Shown piece after piece: positions 43,448-54,574 of a stretch of 59,533 bases of DNA; the first letter of the stretch is position 1; each line of letters starts with the position of its first letter. Both the position numbers and the translations under genes were made by a program. The notes under the pieces were generated by a model. The model had not been told where the DNA came from. It was given only the letters and a program-made list of their open reading frames with translations, and did not search any database. The stretch comes from Rheinheimera sp. GTDB taxonomy: Bacteria; Pseudomonadota; Gammaproteobacteria; Enterobacterales; Alteromonadaceae. The stretch covers positions 1 through 59,533 of the forward strand of contig NZ_JAVBXS010000091.1 of the NCBI RefSeq assembly GCF_030824435.1, read 5' to 3'.

Positions 43448-45547
43448 ATGAATGCAGTCGGCGCCCTGTTCCACTTGATATTTTGCTTCAGAGCATTACC
43501 CAGATTATGGCTGTTGCTGCTGCTTGGCAGTTTTGCCGCAACTGCGGCTGTAGAGCTGGACACCCAACTTGAACAGCAGCTTGAACAATATCTGGTGCAG
43601 GCCAACAAAGACGAAAATCTGGCTGGCAAGTTTCTGTTCTCACTGGAAAAAGATGTTTCTGCACTGACCCCCATCAATAGCAGGGTGCGTTTTTATGTGT
43701 ATAAAGTGTCGGAACAACGCCGGTTAAAAGACCACAAAGGTGCAGCACAAACCTTAACATTGCTGCAGGAACTGGCACAAAGCAGCCAGGATCCGGATGT
43801 ATTGGCCGAAATTAATGCAGAAATGCTGGTGCAATATTGGGATCAGGCTGACTTTGCCAAAGCCATCACTTTCCTCGAACCCACCCTGATTTATGCGGCG
43901 CAGGCCACACAAAGCCGGGTGCGTTATTACGCTTTTAATATCGTCGCCAATTTTCAAACCTGGCAAGGTAAATATGACCAGGCGCTTGAGTCTTATCACT
44001 CTGCTTACGACGCTATTGAAAAGGACGAAAACCCCAGAACCCCATTTCGCCGGATGAATCTGGCACTTCGCATGGCGAATTTACAGTCGAGTTTAAAAAA
44101 CTTTGTTAAATCAAACCAGATGATGGAACAAAGCCTGCCAGTTGCACTGCAAAACCCTGATCTGGAAGCATTTTTACCCGATATTTATATTCAGCTTGGC
44201 TTTAACCTGGTGGAGCTGGAGGATCTGGAAGCTGCCGCTAAAGCCAATCTGGAAGCGTTAAAATGGGCGAAAAAACGCAATCTGGTTTTTGCTGAAACGA
44301 CAGCGCTGAATAATCTGGGTGATATTGCGATGCGCCAGCGCAAACTGCCGGAAGCCAGACAATATTTTGAACAATGCCTGAAATTTGGTATCGAGCAAAA
44401 AGACAAAAACACCGAGAACATGGCGCGTTTTAATCTGGGTTATGTTCAGGTGCTGGAAGGTAAGTTTGATGACGGCCTGAACGTGATGCAAAGCATTATT
44501 GATCTGTCCAAAGAAAGCGGTGCCCCTGCCGAAACCATGGATTACCTGACTGAAATGGCCGACGCTTATCAGTTGGCCGGTTTATATCAGCAAGAAGCCA
44601 AAACACTGCGTGAACATGCGGCGCTGGCAAAAGACATTTTTAAAGCCGAAAGCGAACGGCAGATCAATCAACTGCAGGAAGAATTTTCTGCCAAAGAAAA
44701 AAGCAAAGAAATTGCCGGTCTGAAACAACAGAACCAACTCAAAGCTGTTGAAATAGAAAGACAAAAACTACAACAAGATGTCACTTTATTGATAGGTATA
44801 GTGATTATTCTGGCCGCAGTTTTATTGTATTTGTTGTATCGCAAGGTACAAACTGCAAATCAGCGGTTAAAAGAGGCCAACGACCAACTGGCTTATCAGT
44901 CGTTACGCGACCCATTAACGGGTTTATATAACCGCCGTTCTTTCCAGGAGCAGATGGAAAAACGCCAGCGGCAGGTAGAAAGACGCCAGCTGGCCGCTTT
45001 GACCACCGACGGTTTTATTTTGCTGGACGTCGATTTCTTTAAACATGTCAACGACCACTTTGGCCATGCCGCCGGCGACGCTGTGCTGGTTGAAATAGCC
45101 AACAGATTATCCAGCCTGACCCGTAATGACGATATGGTATTACGTTGGGGTGGTGAAGAATTCCTGATTTTATTACGCCGGGTTGATATTAAGGCTTTAG
45201 CAGCTTTTACCCAGCGGGTGCTGGATACCATTGGCAACAAAGCGGTGCATTTTGGTGAACATCAAATCCGCGTTACGGCTTCCGCCGGTTTTTTAACTTA
45301 TCCTTTTGCCAGCCTGAATGAACAAAGTATGGGTTGGGCCAAAGCCTTACAACTGGCCGATATGGCTTTGTATCTGGGCAAAGTACATGGTCGCAATCGC
45401 GCTTATGGTCTGGTGCAGTTAAACAAACCTTATACCGATATTGCCACTCAACTGGAAACTGATTTATCTCAGGCCATTGAACAAGGCAATGTGGATGTGA
45501 TGTTGGTTGAAGGACCCCAAAAAACCACCGCGGATAGTTCATTCTGA
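43448..45547 (+). CDS. TPR-containing transmembrane diguanylate cyclase
   Basis: The 699-residue protein has a signal or anchor (about residues 15-36), a periplasmic TPR solenoid (about 60-400), a membrane helix (about 445-465), a short coiled coil, and a GGDEF domain beginning SLRDPLTGLYNRRSF with an intact GGEEF active site at residues 568-572. It should make cyclic-di-GMP from two GTP in response to a periplasmic signal or partner sensed by the TPRs. An inhibitory RxxD site four residues before GGEEF is not evident. Confidence 0.9.
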   Translation: MNAVGALFHLIFCFRALPRLWLLLLLGSFAATAAVELDTQLEQQLEQYLVQANKDENLAGKFLFSLEKDVSALTPINSRVRFYVYKVSEQRRLKDHKGAAQTLTLLQELAQSSQDPDVLAEINAEMLVQYWDQADFAKAITFLEPTLIYAAQATQSRVRYYAFNIVANFQTWQGKYDQALESYHSAYDAIEKDENPRTPFRRMNLALRMANLQSSLKNFVKSNQMMEQSLPVALQNPDLEAFLPDIYIQLGFNLVELEDLEAAAKANLEALKWAKKRNLVFAETTALNNLGDIAMRQRKLPEARQYFEQCLKFGIEQKDKNTENMARFNLGYVQVLEGKFDDGLNVMQSIIDLSKESGAPAETMDYLTEMADAYQLAGLYQQEAKTLREHAALAKDIFKAESERQINQLQEEFSAKEKSKEIAGLKQQNQLKAVEIERQKLQQDVTLLIGIVIILAAVLLYLLYRKVQTANQRLKEANDQLAYQSLRDPLTGLYNRRSFQEQMEKRQRQVERRQLAALTTDGFILLDVDFFKHVNDHFGHAAGDAVLVEIANRLSSLTRNDDMVLRWGGEEFLILLRRVDIKALAAFTQRVLDTIGNKAVHFGEHQIRVTASAGFLTYPFASLNEQSMGWAKALQLADMALYLGKVHGRNRAYGLVQLNKPYTDIATQLETDLSQAIEQGNVDVMLVEGPQKTTADSSF

Positions 45548-45681
45548 TATTCGCTGTGGCAGCACAGTCACTTTCAGCGTTGCAAGCCTGACGGAAACAT
45601 CTGCTGACCTTTTACCCATTGGCTGCTTTGGCTCTTGCGTATTAACATCAAGAGTCCTCACCCTTACCAGGAAGAACAATA

Positions 45682-46005
45682 GTGTATAGCAGCAATCCAA
45701 CACCGCAGCTTCATTCCATTGTCGCCACGGCTCAACAAGGGGTTGGCCATAGTGATGGCAAACTGAGTCTCAATGCGCACACACTCACTTTTGAACCTTT
45801 TAATCAGGCTTTTGCGTTAGGCCCCTATCACATTAGCCGCACTGATATAGTCAAAACTGAATTGTGCCATGGCAAAGGGGGTGGTTTTATTCCGCTGGCT
45901 ACTCAGGGTATTGAAGTAACCACAGCCGACAATAAAAGTTATCAGTTTCTGCTGGCCGAACCTGAAACATGGCTGGCACTGCTACAACCGCCAGACAGCA
46001 TCTGA
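45682..46005 (+). CDS. small GRAM-like protein of unknown function
   Basis: The 107-residue beta-rich protein has a pattern resembling PH/GRAM-like folds (GKLSLNAHTLTFEPFNQAFALGPYHISRTDIVKTELCHG, GIEVTTADNKSYQFLLAEPETWLALL). This is a fold impression only. The start is a GTG preceded by CCAGGAAG. It lies 134 bases after the diguanylate cyclase and upstream of the VOC gene. Confidence 0.6.
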   Translation: MYSSNPTPQLHSIVATAQQGVGHSDGKLSLNAHTLTFEPFNQAFALGPYHISRTDIVKTELCHGKGGGFIPLATQGIEVTTADNKSYQFLLAEPETWLALLQPPDSI

Positions 46006-46073
46006 TTTTACCTTGCCAGCTGGCTGAATAAGCACAACACTGCATACAGCCTCTCCCAAACCGGTGTGATGTT

Positions 46074-46490
46074 ATGTTTTTTATTCAGCAGCTGGATCAT
46101 CTGGTACTCAGAGTACAAAACCCCGAATTGATGTTGATGTTTTATCAGCAGGCTTTGGGTTGTACTTTGGAACGGGAACTGCCGGAGCTTGGTTTATATC
46201 AGCTCAGAGCCGGGCAACAACTGATTGATTTAATCAGTGTGGATGGTGAACTTGGTAAGCTTGGAGGGCAGGCGCCAGGCACTGAAGGCCATAATCTGGC
46301 GCACTTTTGTTTATTGATAAACCCTTTTGAACCTGCTGCTTTACAACAACATTTTGCCCGCTTTGGTATTGATATCAGCGAACCTGAAATCCGTTATGGC
46401 GCCACTGGTTTTGGCCCTTCGGTGTATGTGAAAGACCCACAAGGCAATACCATAGAACTTAAAGCGGCTATGGCTAAGCCAACGGCATAA
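46074..46490 (+). CDS. VOC-family (glyoxalase-like) metalloprotein
   Basis: The 138-residue protein has two beta-alpha-beta-beta-beta modules. Candidate metal ligands are His in QLDHLVLRV, His in HNLAHFCL, and Glu in DPQGNTIEL. VOC proteins include glyoxalase I, fosfomycin-resistance enzymes and dioxygenases; the motif set does not decide between them. A terminator follows. Confidence 0.85.
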   Translation: MFFIQQLDHLVLRVQNPELMLMFYQQALGCTLERELPELGLYQLRAGQQLIDLISVDGELGKLGGQAPGTEGHNLAHFCLLINPFEPAALQQHFARFGIDISEPEIRYGATGFGPSVYVKDPQGNTIELKAAMAKPTA

Positions 46491-46521
46491 AAAAGCAGCC
46501 TTTCGGCTGAGACTAAAGTAA

Positions 46522-46545
46522 AAAAGCAGCCCTTAGGCTGCTTTT
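46522..46545. terminator. bidirectional terminator
   Basis: A 10-bp stem (AAAAGCAGCC / GGCTGCTTTT) with CTTA loop between the VOC gene and the convergent tdh. A second, weaker CAGCC/GGCTG hairpin lies just upstream. Confidence 0.82.
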
Positions 46546-46598
46546 GCATTTTTAGCTTGATCAGCACCTTTAACAAAAGACGCCGTGCCGCTTTACTG

Positions 46599-47624
46599 TT
46601 AATCCCAGTTTAAAACCACTTTACCCGACTGGCCTGAACACATAATGTCAAAACCTTGCTGGAATTCTGCCACCGGCATTTCGTGCGTGATAATTGGGCT
46701 TAAATCCAGACCTGACTGAATTAAACTCGCCATTTTGTACCAGGTTTCAAACATTTCGCGACCATAAATGCCTTTGATCACCAGGCCTTTAAAAATCACT
46801 TTGTTCCAGTCCACCGCCATATCTGAAGGCGGAATACCCAGCATGGCAATTTTGCCACCATGGTTCATGGTATCGAGCATTAACCTGAACGCTGAAGGCA
46901 CACCGGACATTTCCAGGCCGACGTCAAAACCTTCGGTCATGCCAAGTTCGGCCATCACGGTTTTTAAGTCTTCTTTGCTGACGTCAACAGTGCGGGTGGC
47001 GCCCATTTTTTTGGCAAGCGCTAACCGGAACGGGTTGACGTCAGTGATCACCACATGGCGGGCACCAACATGGCGGGCGACAGCTGCAGCCATAATACCA
47101 ATAGGGCCGGCGCCGCTGATCAGTACATCTTCACCCACTAAATCAAAAGATAAAGCTGTGTGTACCGCATTGCCAAAAGGGTCAAAAATAGCGGCGATGC
47201 TATCAGGGATATTGTCCGGAATTTTAAAGACGTTAAAAGCCGGGATCACCAGATATTCAGCAAAACTGCCCTGACGGTTGACACCCACACCTATGGTGTT
47301 ACGGCATAAATGCACCCGGCCAGCACGGCAGTTACGGCAATGACCACAAACTAAATGGCCCTCCCCTGAAACCCGGTCACCGATAACAAAACCACGTACT
47401 TCAGAGCCCATGCCAACCACTTCACCAACATATTCGTGGCCAACCACCATACCGTGTGGAATGGTATTTTGCGCCCACTCATCCCATTTGTAGATATGCA
47501 CGTCGGTGCCACAAATAGCGGTTTTTTTAATTTTAATCAGCACATCATTAGGGCCAACTTCAGGCATTGGCACTTCGGTTTGCCAAATACCCGGTTCTGC
47601 TTTTAATTTTGCTAATGCTTTCAT
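46599..47624 (-). CDS. tdh: L-threonine 3-dehydrogenase
   Basis: The 341-residue zinc alcohol dehydrogenase-type enzyme has catalytic zinc ligands in [11 protein letters not shown] and [10 protein letters not shown], structural-zinc Cys in [15 protein letters not shown], and an NAD-binding [15 protein letters not shown]. It oxidises threonine to 2-amino-3-ketobutyrate. The start at 47624 gives the E. coli length and follows GAGGAAA. It lies 10 bases after kbl; the two form the classical threonine-to-glycine operon. Confidence 0.96.
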   Translation of the reverse strand: MKALAKLKAEPGIWQTEVPMPEVGPNDVLIKIKKTAICGTDVHIYKWDEWAQNTIPHGMVVGHEYVGEVVGMGSEVRGFVIGDRVSGEGHLVCGHCRNCRAGRVHLCRNTIGVGVNRQGSFAEYLVIPAFNVFKIPDNIPDSIAAIFDPFGNAVHTALSFDLVGEDVLISGAGPIGIMAAAVARHVGARHVVITDVNPFRLALAKKMGATRTVDVSKEDLKTVMAELGMTEGFDVGLEMSGVPSAFRLMLDTMNHGGKIAMLGIPPSDMAVDWNKVIFKGLVIKGIYGREMFETWYKMASLIQSGLDLSPIITHEMPVAEFQQGFDIMCSGQSGKVVLNWD

Positions 47625-47634
47625 CGGGCTTTCC

Positions 47635-48831
47635 TCAGGCAATGACGCCCATATCTTTACCAATACGGATAAAAGCGTTGATGGCTTTATCCAGTTGTTC
47701 TTTCGTGTGTGCTGCCGAAATCTGGGTGCGGATACGCGCCTGACCTTTGGGCACTACCGGGAAAGAGAAACCCACCACATAAATGCCTTGTTCCAGCATA
47801 CGGCGGGCAAACTCTGACGCTACTTTGGCATCCCCCAACATCACCGGAATAATGGCGTGGTCTTTACCGGCCAGGGTGAAACCTGCTGCCGACATTTTTT
47901 CACGGAAATATGCGGCGTTATCCCACAGCTTAGCGCGCAGTTCGTCACCTTGCGCCAGCATTTCCAGCACTTTAATAGAAGCAGTAACAATAGAAGGTGC
48001 CAGACTGTTGGAGAATAAATAAGGGCGTGAACGCTGACGCAGCCATTCAATCACTTCTTTTTTGCCTGAAGTGTAACCACCGGATGCGCCACCCAAAGCT
48101 TTGCCTAAAGTGCCGGTGATAATGTCGACGCGGTCTAACACGTTGCAATATTCGTGAGTGCCGCGACCTTTTTTACCCACAAAACCAACAGCATGACTGT
48201 CGTCGACCATCACAAGGGCGTTGTATTTGTCGGCTAAATCACAAATAGATTTTAAGTCGGCAATCACACCGTCCATCGAAAACACACCGTCAGTGGCAAT
48301 TAACTTATAACGGGCGCCATCGGCATCTGCTTGTTTAAGCTGAGCTTCTAATTCAGCCATATCGTTATTGGCATAACGGTAGCGTTTGGCTTTACATAAA
48401 CGCACACCATCAATAATAGAAGCGTGGTTCAGCGCGTCAGAAATTACCGCGTCTTCAGCGCCTAAAATGGTTTCAAACAAACCACCGTTGGCGTCAAAAC
48501 AGCTGGAGTACAAAATAGTATCTTCGGTGCCTAAAAATTCACTGATTTTCGCTTCGAGTTGTTTGTGAATGTCCTGGGTACCACAGATAAAACGCACTGA
48601 AGCCACACCAAAACCATGGCTGTCGAGGCCATGTTGCGCTGCCTGAATCAGTTCTTTGGAATTGGCTAAGCCTAAGTAGTTGTTAGCGCAGAAGTTTAAA
48701 ACCTGCTGGCCGCCAACTGTGACGTCAGAAAATTGTTGTGAGGTAATAATACGTTCGGCTTTGTATAAACCTTCGTTTTTTACATCATCAATTTGTTGTT
48801 GGATATGGGTAAGGAAAGAGGTCGTTCGCAT
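47635..48831 (-). CDS. kbl: 2-amino-3-ketobutyrate CoA ligase (glycine C-acetyltransferase)
   Basis: The 398-residue PLP enzyme has the pyridoxal lysine in [27 protein letters not shown], and [10 protein letters not shown]. It converts 2-amino-3-ketobutyrate and CoA to glycine and acetyl-CoA. AGGAGGG precedes the ATG. It is the first gene of kbl-tdh. The upstream 300 bases to the tetR stop hold an inverted repeat and the 22-bp tandem repeat, not a gene. Confidence 0.96.
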   Translation of the reverse strand: MRTTSFLTHIQQQIDDVKNEGLYKAERIITSQQFSDVTVGGQQVLNFCANNYLGLANSKELIQAAQHGLDSHGFGVASVRFICGTQDIHKQLEAKISEFLGTEDTILYSSCFDANGGLFETILGAEDAVISDALNHASIIDGVRLCKAKRYRYANNDMAELEAQLKQADADGARYKLIATDGVFSMDGVIADLKSICDLADKYNALVMVDDSHAVGFVGKKGRGTHEYCNVLDRVDIITGTLGKALGGASGGYTSGKKEVIEWLRQRSRPYLFSNSLAPSIVTASIKVLEMLAQGDELRAKLWDNAAYFREKMSAAGFTLAGKDHAIIPVMLGDAKVASEFARRMLEQGIYVVGFSFPVVPKGQARIRTQISAAHTKEQLDKAINAFIRIGKDMGVIA

Positions 48832-49008
48832 AAGCCCTCCTGTAGGGGGTTGAGGCTATCTGATAAAAACGCCGCCATTGTAATAGTGAAAACCGCCTTT
48901 TGCTGCCTTTATTTCAGCGAATGCTGTTTTTTTGTCAAAGGTCGGAGCAGCGGTGGCTGGCACAGGCGGTTTAAGCGGAAGTCTGGATGGGAAAACAGGA
49001 AAAACGCC

Positions 49009-49047
49009 ACACTTCAGGTTTGGTTTTAACCGCCAAACCTGAAGTGT
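49009..49047 (-). terminator. hairpin, probable terminator of the TetR gene
   Basis: A perfect 15-bp stem (ACACTTCAGGTTTGG / CCAAACCTGAAGTGT) with a 9-base loop. On the minus strand it is followed by GGCGTTTTT, about 90 bases past the TetR stop. Confidence 0.6.
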
Positions 49048-49078
49048 AACTCTATCGGGCCGTCTCTATCAGGCCTTC

Positions 49079-49144
49079 ACTATCAGGCTATCAAGCCAAC
49101 ACTATCAGGCTATCAAGCCAACACTATCAGGCAATCAAGCCAAC
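49079..49144. repeat. 22-bp tandem repeat, three copies, entering the TetR gene
   Basis: The unit (ACTATCAGGC then TATCAAGCCAAC) occurs three times head to tail, with one mismatch in the last copy. A degraded partial copy lies upstream. The third copy contains the TetR stop codon and its last residues. Confidence 0.85.
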
Positions 49145-49806
49145 AAAGGCTGCCCGGCCAGTTGTTGATAATGCATCTGCAGTTTATCTATCCGTGGCAT
49201 GGCCTGGGTTGTGGCATAAGGTTTAAACAACAACAGAATTTTTAACACGCCCTGATAAGCCTGCTGCTGGTCAATAGCGGCATGCGGCGCCTGGGTTTTT
49301 AAATAGCTGATCCAGAAAGTCACCACTAGCTTGATAGTGTGGGCAAAATTCGGCACATCGGCATCATCAATAGCAATGACATCAGCATTTTTTAGTGCTG
49401 TGAGTACCGAAATCACTTTGCTCAATACACCTTTTTGCACCTGCAGATAATCCTGCTGCAAAGCGTCGTCGCGGCTTAAAATGTCCGGCAAGTTGGCGTA
49501 AAAAAAGTGAAAACGCCACATCAGCTCAAACACCACATCCAGATATTGTGCTAAAGCATCCAGCGCTTCAGAAGGCCGGCTGGGTGGTTGTAATCTGCTA
49601 TCCAGCAACTTGGCATATTCTTTAAAAATATGCCGCACTATGTCTTCTTTGTTCCTGAAATGGTAATACAAATTACCAGGGCTTATGCCAAGGTGGGCGG
49701 CTATATGATTGGTGGTCACCTGCCGTTCGCCCTGCTGATTAAACAGTTCAATACTGGCCTGCAGAATTTTATCTTTGGTGCGTAGCTTCTTGTCCATAAC
49801 CTGCAT
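49135..49806 (-). CDS. TetR-family transcriptional regulator
   Basis: The 223-residue protein has an N-terminal helix-turn-helix (KDKILQASIELFNQQGERQVTTNHIAAHLGISPGNLYYHFRNKEDIVRHIF) and an all-helical ligand domain. Its ligand and targets are unknown. It is divergent from coaD. Starts at 49806 or 49797 (MDKKL) are possible; 49806 is listed. The C-terminal residues are encoded inside a 22-bp tandem repeat, so the natural C-terminus may have been changed by the repeat. Confidence 0.82.
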   Translation of the reverse strand: MQVMDKKLRTKDKILQASIELFNQQGERQVTTNHIAAHLGISPGNLYYHFRNKEDIVRHIFKEYAKLLDSRLQPPSRPSEALDALAQYLDVVFELMWRFHFFYANLPDILSRDDALQQDYLQVQKGVLSKVISVLTALKNADVIAIDDADVPNFAHTIKLVVTFWISYLKTQAPHAAIDQQQAYQGVLKILLLFKPYATTQAMPRIDKLQMHYQQLAGQPLLA

Positions 49807-49834
49807 GGGCTTATTTTTTTTTGAATTATTTTGA

Positions 49835-51816
<1,982 letters not shown>

Positions 51817-51845
51817 CTGGTGCTGTTTAAAGCTTCGCAAGATTC

Positions 51846-51877
51846 AAACAAAAGGCGCTTTCAAGCGCCTTTTGTTT
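51846..51877. terminator. bidirectional terminator
   Basis: A 15-bp stem (AAACAAAAGGCGCTT / AAGCGCCTTTTGTTT) with a TC loop and T-run between the Wzi-like gene and the convergent nagX. Confidence 0.9.
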
Positions 51878-51879
51878 TT

Positions 51880-53016
51880 TTAGATTTTGATAAAAATCTG
51901 CCTGCGATACAAAACATAAGAAATGAACCAGAACAAGCCGACATGCAATAACGCAAACAGCAACGAAGCCGGTTTGTCGGCAAGGCCGCTTTGTAACAGC
52001 TGATACAACCACTGATAAGCCGACATGGTGTTTTCTGTGCCGCCCGTACTCCCAACCCCAGCGACCTGCCATACCAGCACTTTGCTCAGCAGCACTGTCC
52101 AGCACCAGGACAAAATGTAAATAAACAAAGGGTTAGAACCGTAAACCCGCAGCGGCTCTGCAATAAAAGCAAAGTTGCGGATATCCACCAGCCACACCAT
52201 TAACGCCAGCAGCCCCAATAACAAGCCAGTGCTTTGCAGCACATAACTGCCGGTCCATAAGGCTTTATTCACCGGCCAGATTGGTGCTAACAACTGCGAT
52301 AACAGCAACATCAAGGCGCCAACCGCCAATAACCACAACATCCCTGCTTTGGGCTGGCGTTGACTGAGTTCACCCGCTACCCAATAACCCAGCAGCACAT
52401 TCACCACAGCGCCTAAAGTACTGAGTAAACCTTCAGGGTCAAAGGGCATACCAAAACCCTGATATAACCGATGTTCACCCAATAAAGCCCTGTCTATCAC
52501 CCCAACAATATTGCCTTCCAGACTGTAAGGCGCTGGGCCGCCAAGCTGTAATAACAACCAATAAAACGCTAACAACAAAGCACCAAACAAAGGCATCAGA
52601 TATTGCTGTTTAGCACCGGTAAACCAGGGTTTTAATGCCAGCACCAATAAAGCCGCCAAGCCATAACATAAAGCAATACGCTGCAATACCCCCATCAGCC
52701 GCATTTGGCTCAAATCCGGTGTCCATAAAAAATTTAAACCAAGGCCAAGCACAAACATCAGCAGCGTGCGGCGCAGTACTTTTTTAACTGAAGCCGCACT
52801 CCAGGCTTGAGTTTTTAACGCAAAAAACATCGCCGCGCCCACTACAAATAAAAAGCCCGGAAACACCAGATCGGCAAAAGTAAAACCATGCCAGTCGGCA
52901 TGTAACAGCGGGCTATACACCGCCGACCAGGAGCCTGGTGTATTGACCAGAATCATCAGCGCCAAAATTAAACCGCGCAGTGCATCAAGGGCGACAAAAC
53001 GTGTGGTGGTCATCAA
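51880..53016 (-). CDS. nagX: NagX-like acyltransferase-fold membrane protein (DUF5009)
   Basis: The 378-residue protein has about ten transmembrane helices and the N-terminal RFVALDALRGLILALMILVNTPGSW motif of the heparan-alpha-glucosaminide N-acetyltransferase/DUF5009 family. It occurs in GlcNAc gene clusters of Shewanella and relatives, where it is called NagX; its reaction there is unproven. It is the last gene of the nagK-B-A-P-X series, 134 bases after nagP and separated from it by a terminator-like hairpin, so it may have its own promoter. Confidence 0.82.
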   Translation of the reverse strand: MMTTTRFVALDALRGLILALMILVNTPGSWSAVYSPLLHADWHGFTFADLVFPGFLFVVGAAMFFALKTQAWSAASVKKVLRRTLLMFVLGLGLNFLWTPDLSQMRLMGVLQRIALCYGLAALLVLALKPWFTGAKQQYLMPLFGALLLAFYWLLLQLGGPAPYSLEGNIVGVIDRALLGEHRLYQGFGMPFDPEGLLSTLGAVVNVLLGYWVAGELSQRQPKAGMLWLLAVGALMLLLSQLLAPIWPVNKALWTGSYVLQSTGLLLGLLALMVWLVDIRNFAFIAEPLRVYGSNPLFIYILSWCWTVLLSKVLVWQVAGVGSTGGTENTMSAYQWLYQLLQSGLADKPASLLFALLHVGLFWFISYVLYRRQIFIKI

Positions 53017-53104
53017 AACTTCTCTTTTTTATCAATAGGGTAAAGCTGGTTTTAGCAAGGCTGGGTTTAGAAAAAAGCAGCGCCAAAGCGGCCTGCTTTA
53101 AATA

Positions 53105-53136
53105 CAACAACGCCAGTGTTTCCACTGGCGTTGTTG
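53105..53136 (-). terminator. terminator-like hairpin between nagP and nagX
   Basis: A 14-bp stem (CAACAACGCCAGTG / CACTGGCGTTGTTG) with TTTC loop, 15 bases after the nagP stop. It could reduce read-through into nagX. Confidence 0.7.
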
Positions 53137-53150
53137 TTGAATCAAAAATG

Positions 53151-54473
53151 TTACCACTGACGGATTTTATGGCCTTTAAAAGCATAAAACAGGATAAACG
53201 CATAACAAGGCAACATCACCCAATACGCCAGCTGGCTGTCGCCTGAGCTGTGGGCAAAATAACCATACAGCAGCGGCAACAAAGCACCACCGGCAATACC
53301 CATAATCAATAGAGCTGAAGCTGTGGCGGTAAATTTACCTAAACCATCCAGCGCCAAAGGCCAAACCGCAGGCCACACCAGCGCATTGGCAAAACCTAAC
53401 ATCGCCAGATAAAGCACAGTGTCCGGCACTGTTGGAATACCAGTCCAGCCAAATAACAGCTGCGCAATCAGATGGCTGTCACCGGAGCCAAACATCACCC
53501 CCAAAGTGAACAACAAACCAAAAATTGCCGAGCCTTGTAAAGCACGGGCTTGTGACAAATATTTCGGAATACAGCTCACACCCACCAGATAACCCAACAC
53601 CATAAAAGCCATGGTATAAGAAGTTAAAGTACCGAAGTTTGCCACCTGCAGGTTCTGACCATATAAACCTATGGTGTCACCGGCAATGACTTCAACACCC
53701 ACATAAAAAAACAACGCAATCACACCCAATACCAGCTGTGGGAATTGCAACACTGAGGTTTGAGGTTGTGCTTTGGCGTCGCCAATGACAGCGTCTTCCA
53801 GATCCGGCTCTGGCAGCGGCGAAAATTTTACGAAAGCCATTAAGGCCACTAAAGCGGCCGTCATATAGATATAAGGTTGCACCAGACGGTTCGATAACTC
53901 GGCAATACGGCTGGCTTTTTCTTCTGCCGTTAACGCAGCCAAAGCTTCAGGGGTAAACTGGTCCATGCCGGTTAAAATTAATGCGGTAAATACCAAAGGC
54001 ACCACAATACCGGCACCTTTATTCACCAGCCCCATACAACTGATACGCATAGCGGCACTTTCGCGTGGGCCAATACAAACGATATAAGGGTTAGAAGCGG
54101 TTTGTAAAATGGTGAGGCCGGTACCCAAGGTAAACAAAGCTATTAAAAACAAACCATAAAAGCTGCTTTGTGCCGCCGGAATAAAGAGCACAGCGCCAAC
54201 CGCCATAATGCCCAAACCCGCCACCATACCGTTTTTATAGCCAATGCGGTTTAATACCATCGACATCGGAATGGCCATCACTACATAAGCAATATAAAAG
54301 GCGAATGTCACCAACAACGCCTGAAACTCATTGAGATCACAGACAATTTTTAAAAACGGTATTAAAGAACCGTTTAACCAGGTGACAAACCCAAATACAA
54401 AAAACAAGGTGCCGATGATGACCATCGGCAACAAGGTATTTCTGCCCTGTGTGTTGTTTATCGCCATTTCCAT
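53151..54473 (-). CDS. nagP: N-acetylglucosamine transporter NagP (MFS)
   Basis: The 440-residue inner-membrane permease has 12 predicted helices. It is a FucP/GluP-type sugar:proton symporter (GFVTWLNGSLIPFLK, GTGLTILQTASNPYIV, ESAAMRISCMGLVNKGAG). Its place between nagA and nagX fits GlcNAc uptake. GAGG precedes the ATG at 54473; a second ATG at 54467 is possible. Confidence 0.9.
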   Translation of the reverse strand: MEMAINNTQGRNTLLPMVIIGTLFFVFGFVTWLNGSLIPFLKIVCDLNEFQALLVTFAFYIAYVVMAIPMSMVLNRIGYKNGMVAGLGIMAVGAVLFIPAAQSSFYGLFLIALFTLGTGLTILQTASNPYIVCIGPRESAAMRISCMGLVNKGAGIVVPLVFTALILTGMDQFTPEALAALTAEEKASRIAELSNRLVQPYIYMTAALVALMAFVKFSPLPEPDLEDAVIGDAKAQPQTSVLQFPQLVLGVIALFFYVGVEVIAGDTIGLYGQNLQVANFGTLTSYTMAFMVLGYLVGVSCIPKYLSQARALQGSAIFGLLFTLGVMFGSGDSHLIAQLLFGWTGIPTVPDTVLYLAMLGFANALVWPAVWPLALDGLGKFTATASALLIMGIAGGALLPLLYGYFAHSSGDSQLAYWVMLPCYAFILFYAFKGHKIRQW

Positions 54474-54574
54474 ATCTACCTCTGTTGTTTGTTGCTGTTA
54501 TTGTTATCCGGTTACAGCTAAAAGCTGCACCTGATTTATCGTTGTGTGTTTTTGTATTGTGCAGCAGCGCGCTA

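Noticed and set aside
49079-49144. CRISPR array
   Set aside because: The 22-bp units are directly contiguous with no spacers, and no cas genes are present.
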